Positions 5,867 to 6,694 of a stretch of DNA of 6,694 bases are shown one piece after another. Position numbers and translations under genes: made by a program. A model generated the notes under the pieces. That model had not been told where the DNA came from and did no database searches. It worked only from the letters and a program-made list of their open reading frames with translations. Location: NCBI GenBank assembly GCA_934636065.1, contig CAKTZW010000101.1:1-6694 (forward strand). Reading direction: 5' to 3'. Source of the stretch: an uncultured Labedella sp. GTDB lineage: Bacteria > Actinomycetota > Actinomycetes > Actinomycetales > Microbacteriaceae. The number at the start of each line of letters is the position of its first letter. Positions within the stretch are counted from its first letter, which is position 1.

Positions 5867-6694
5867 ATGACCACGACCATGCCCGCTATCCCGCCTGCAA
5901 CGGCGGCGGTCTCCGCGCCCAACGCGACGACGAACGTCCCGCGGCCCCGCCCCGCCAGGAACGCACACCGCCTGGGGGTATTCCTGTACTTGCTGCCCGC
6001 GCTGGCGTTGGTGACCCTGTTCCTGGCCGTGCCGACCCTGGTCGTCCTCGGCCTCAGTGGGACACAGTGGTCGGGCGTCGGTGTTCCCCAGTGGATCGCG
6101 TTCGACAACTATGTGCGCCTGTTCGGCGACCCGGCGTTTCTCAAGGCGATCGCCAACACCCTGCTCTGGGTCGCGGTCGGCGTGCTGATCCACACCCCAC
6201 TGTGCATCCTCGTCGCGCTCGTGATCGCTCGGCGGCCGCGCGGTTGGAAGGTGTTCCGCACAGTCCTGTTCCTGCCGAACATCATCTCGGCGACCTCGCT
6301 CGCCCTGCTCTGGTACTTCGTCTTCCACGTGAGCCTCGGCCTGCTCAACTCCGGGCTCACGCTCGTCGGCCTCGAGTCACTCACCCGTAACTGGCTGTTC
6401 GACCCGAACACCGCTCTCGGCGTGACGATGACGCCCTGGGTGGTCTACATCGGCTTCGGCATGGTGCTGTTCCTCACCCAGATCTCGACGATTCCGCAGG
6501 AGTACTACGAGGCCGCGCAGCTCGACGGTGCTTCGACCCTTCGCCAAGACTGGTCGATCACCATTCCGCTTATTCGCCGCGCGATCGCGCTGCAGGTTCT
6601 GTTCGTCGTCGGCTACGCCCTGCGCAGCTTCGAGTACCCGTTCATCATGACAAGCGGCGGTCCGGCTGACTCGTCGATCACGCTGTCCCTGTAC
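5867..6694 (+). CDS. CUT1 sugar ABC transporter permease (MalF/UgpA type), 3' end missing
   Basis: From ATG 5867 the frame stays open to the right edge, giving 276 residues; family members have about 290-310, so only the last few tens are missing. A Pro/Ala/Thr-rich cytoplasmic tail (1-33) precedes the first membrane helix (about 38-63). Further helices lie near 96-121, 131-156, 183-207 and 238-258. WIAFDNYVRLFGDPAF (76-91) and NTLLW (97-101) are typical of the family, as is FRTVLFLPNIIS (130-141). The cytoplasmic EAA loop that docks to the ATPase is YYEAAQLDGASTLRQDW followed by ITIPLI (213-236), with E215, A216, A217, G221 and P234 at the expected spacing. SFEYPFIMTSGGPADSS (254-270) matches the C-terminal family signature. 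It forms the membrane channel with a second MalG-type permease, presumably encoded just downstream. The 119-bp structured gap upstream may lower its expression relative to the binding protein. Confidence 0.93.
   Translation, partial: MTTTMPAIPPATAAVSAPNATTNVPRPRPARNAHRLGVFLYLLPALALVTLFLAVPTLVVLGLSGTQWSGVGVPQWIAFDNYVRLFGDPAFLKAIANTLLWVAVGVLIHTPLCILVALVIARRPRGWKVFRTVLFLPNIISATSLALLWYFVFHVSLGLLNSGLTLVGLESLTRNWLFDPNTALGVTMTPWVVYIGFGMVLFLTQISTIPQEYYEAAQLDGASTLRQDWSITIPLIRRAIALQVLFVVGYALRSFEYPFIMTSGGPADSSITLSLY

Overview
The window is GC-rich, with codon third positions dominated by G/C. Shine-Dalgarno sites are strong, and at least one ATG appears leaderless. This composition, the MPEGD-type Nei remnant and the CUT1 sugar-transport genes suggest a high-GC actinobacterium, perhaps of the Microbacteriaceae type. 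No rRNA, tRNA, CRISPR array or transposase gene was seen, so the taxon is inferred from style only.

Layout. (1) 2-475, + strand: the 3' end of a GH127-type (DUF1680) beta-L-arabinofuranosidase, cut by the left edge. (2) 476-1106: about 630 bp with no intact gene. It holds a 5' remnant of a Nei/Fpg DNA glycosylase gene (747-917) preceded by a leaderless-type -10 element, flanked by sequence that looks coding-derived but degenerate. (3) 1107-2138, - strand: a LacI-family repressor, best started at a GTG. (4) 2139-2277: a divergent control region with a sigma70-like promoter and a 14-bp perfect palindrome placed on the predicted transcription start. (5) 2278-4452, + strand: a 724-residue cytoplasmic protein that resembles a beta-sandwich plus (alpha/alpha)6 carbohydrate-active enzyme but that I cannot place in a named family. 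(6) 4461-5747: a lipoprotein substrate-binding protein of a CUT1 ABC importer. (7) 5748-5866: an intercistronic segment with two stem-loops and a 10-bp tandem repeat. (8) 5867-6694: a MalF/UgpA-type permease truncated by the right edge; the second permease probably lies just outside.

How the genes fit together (inference). The LacI protein probably represses the rightward operon through the palindrome. The binding lipoprotein and permease(s) would import an oligosaccharide, and the 724-residue protein, which lacks a signal peptide, would process it in the cytoplasm. The GH127 gene to the left suggests an L-arabinofuranose-containing plant glycan, but it lies in a separate transcription unit across the remnant-bearing gap, so that link is only suggestive. 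The most interesting items are the unassigned 724-residue protein and the structured gap between binding protein and permease.
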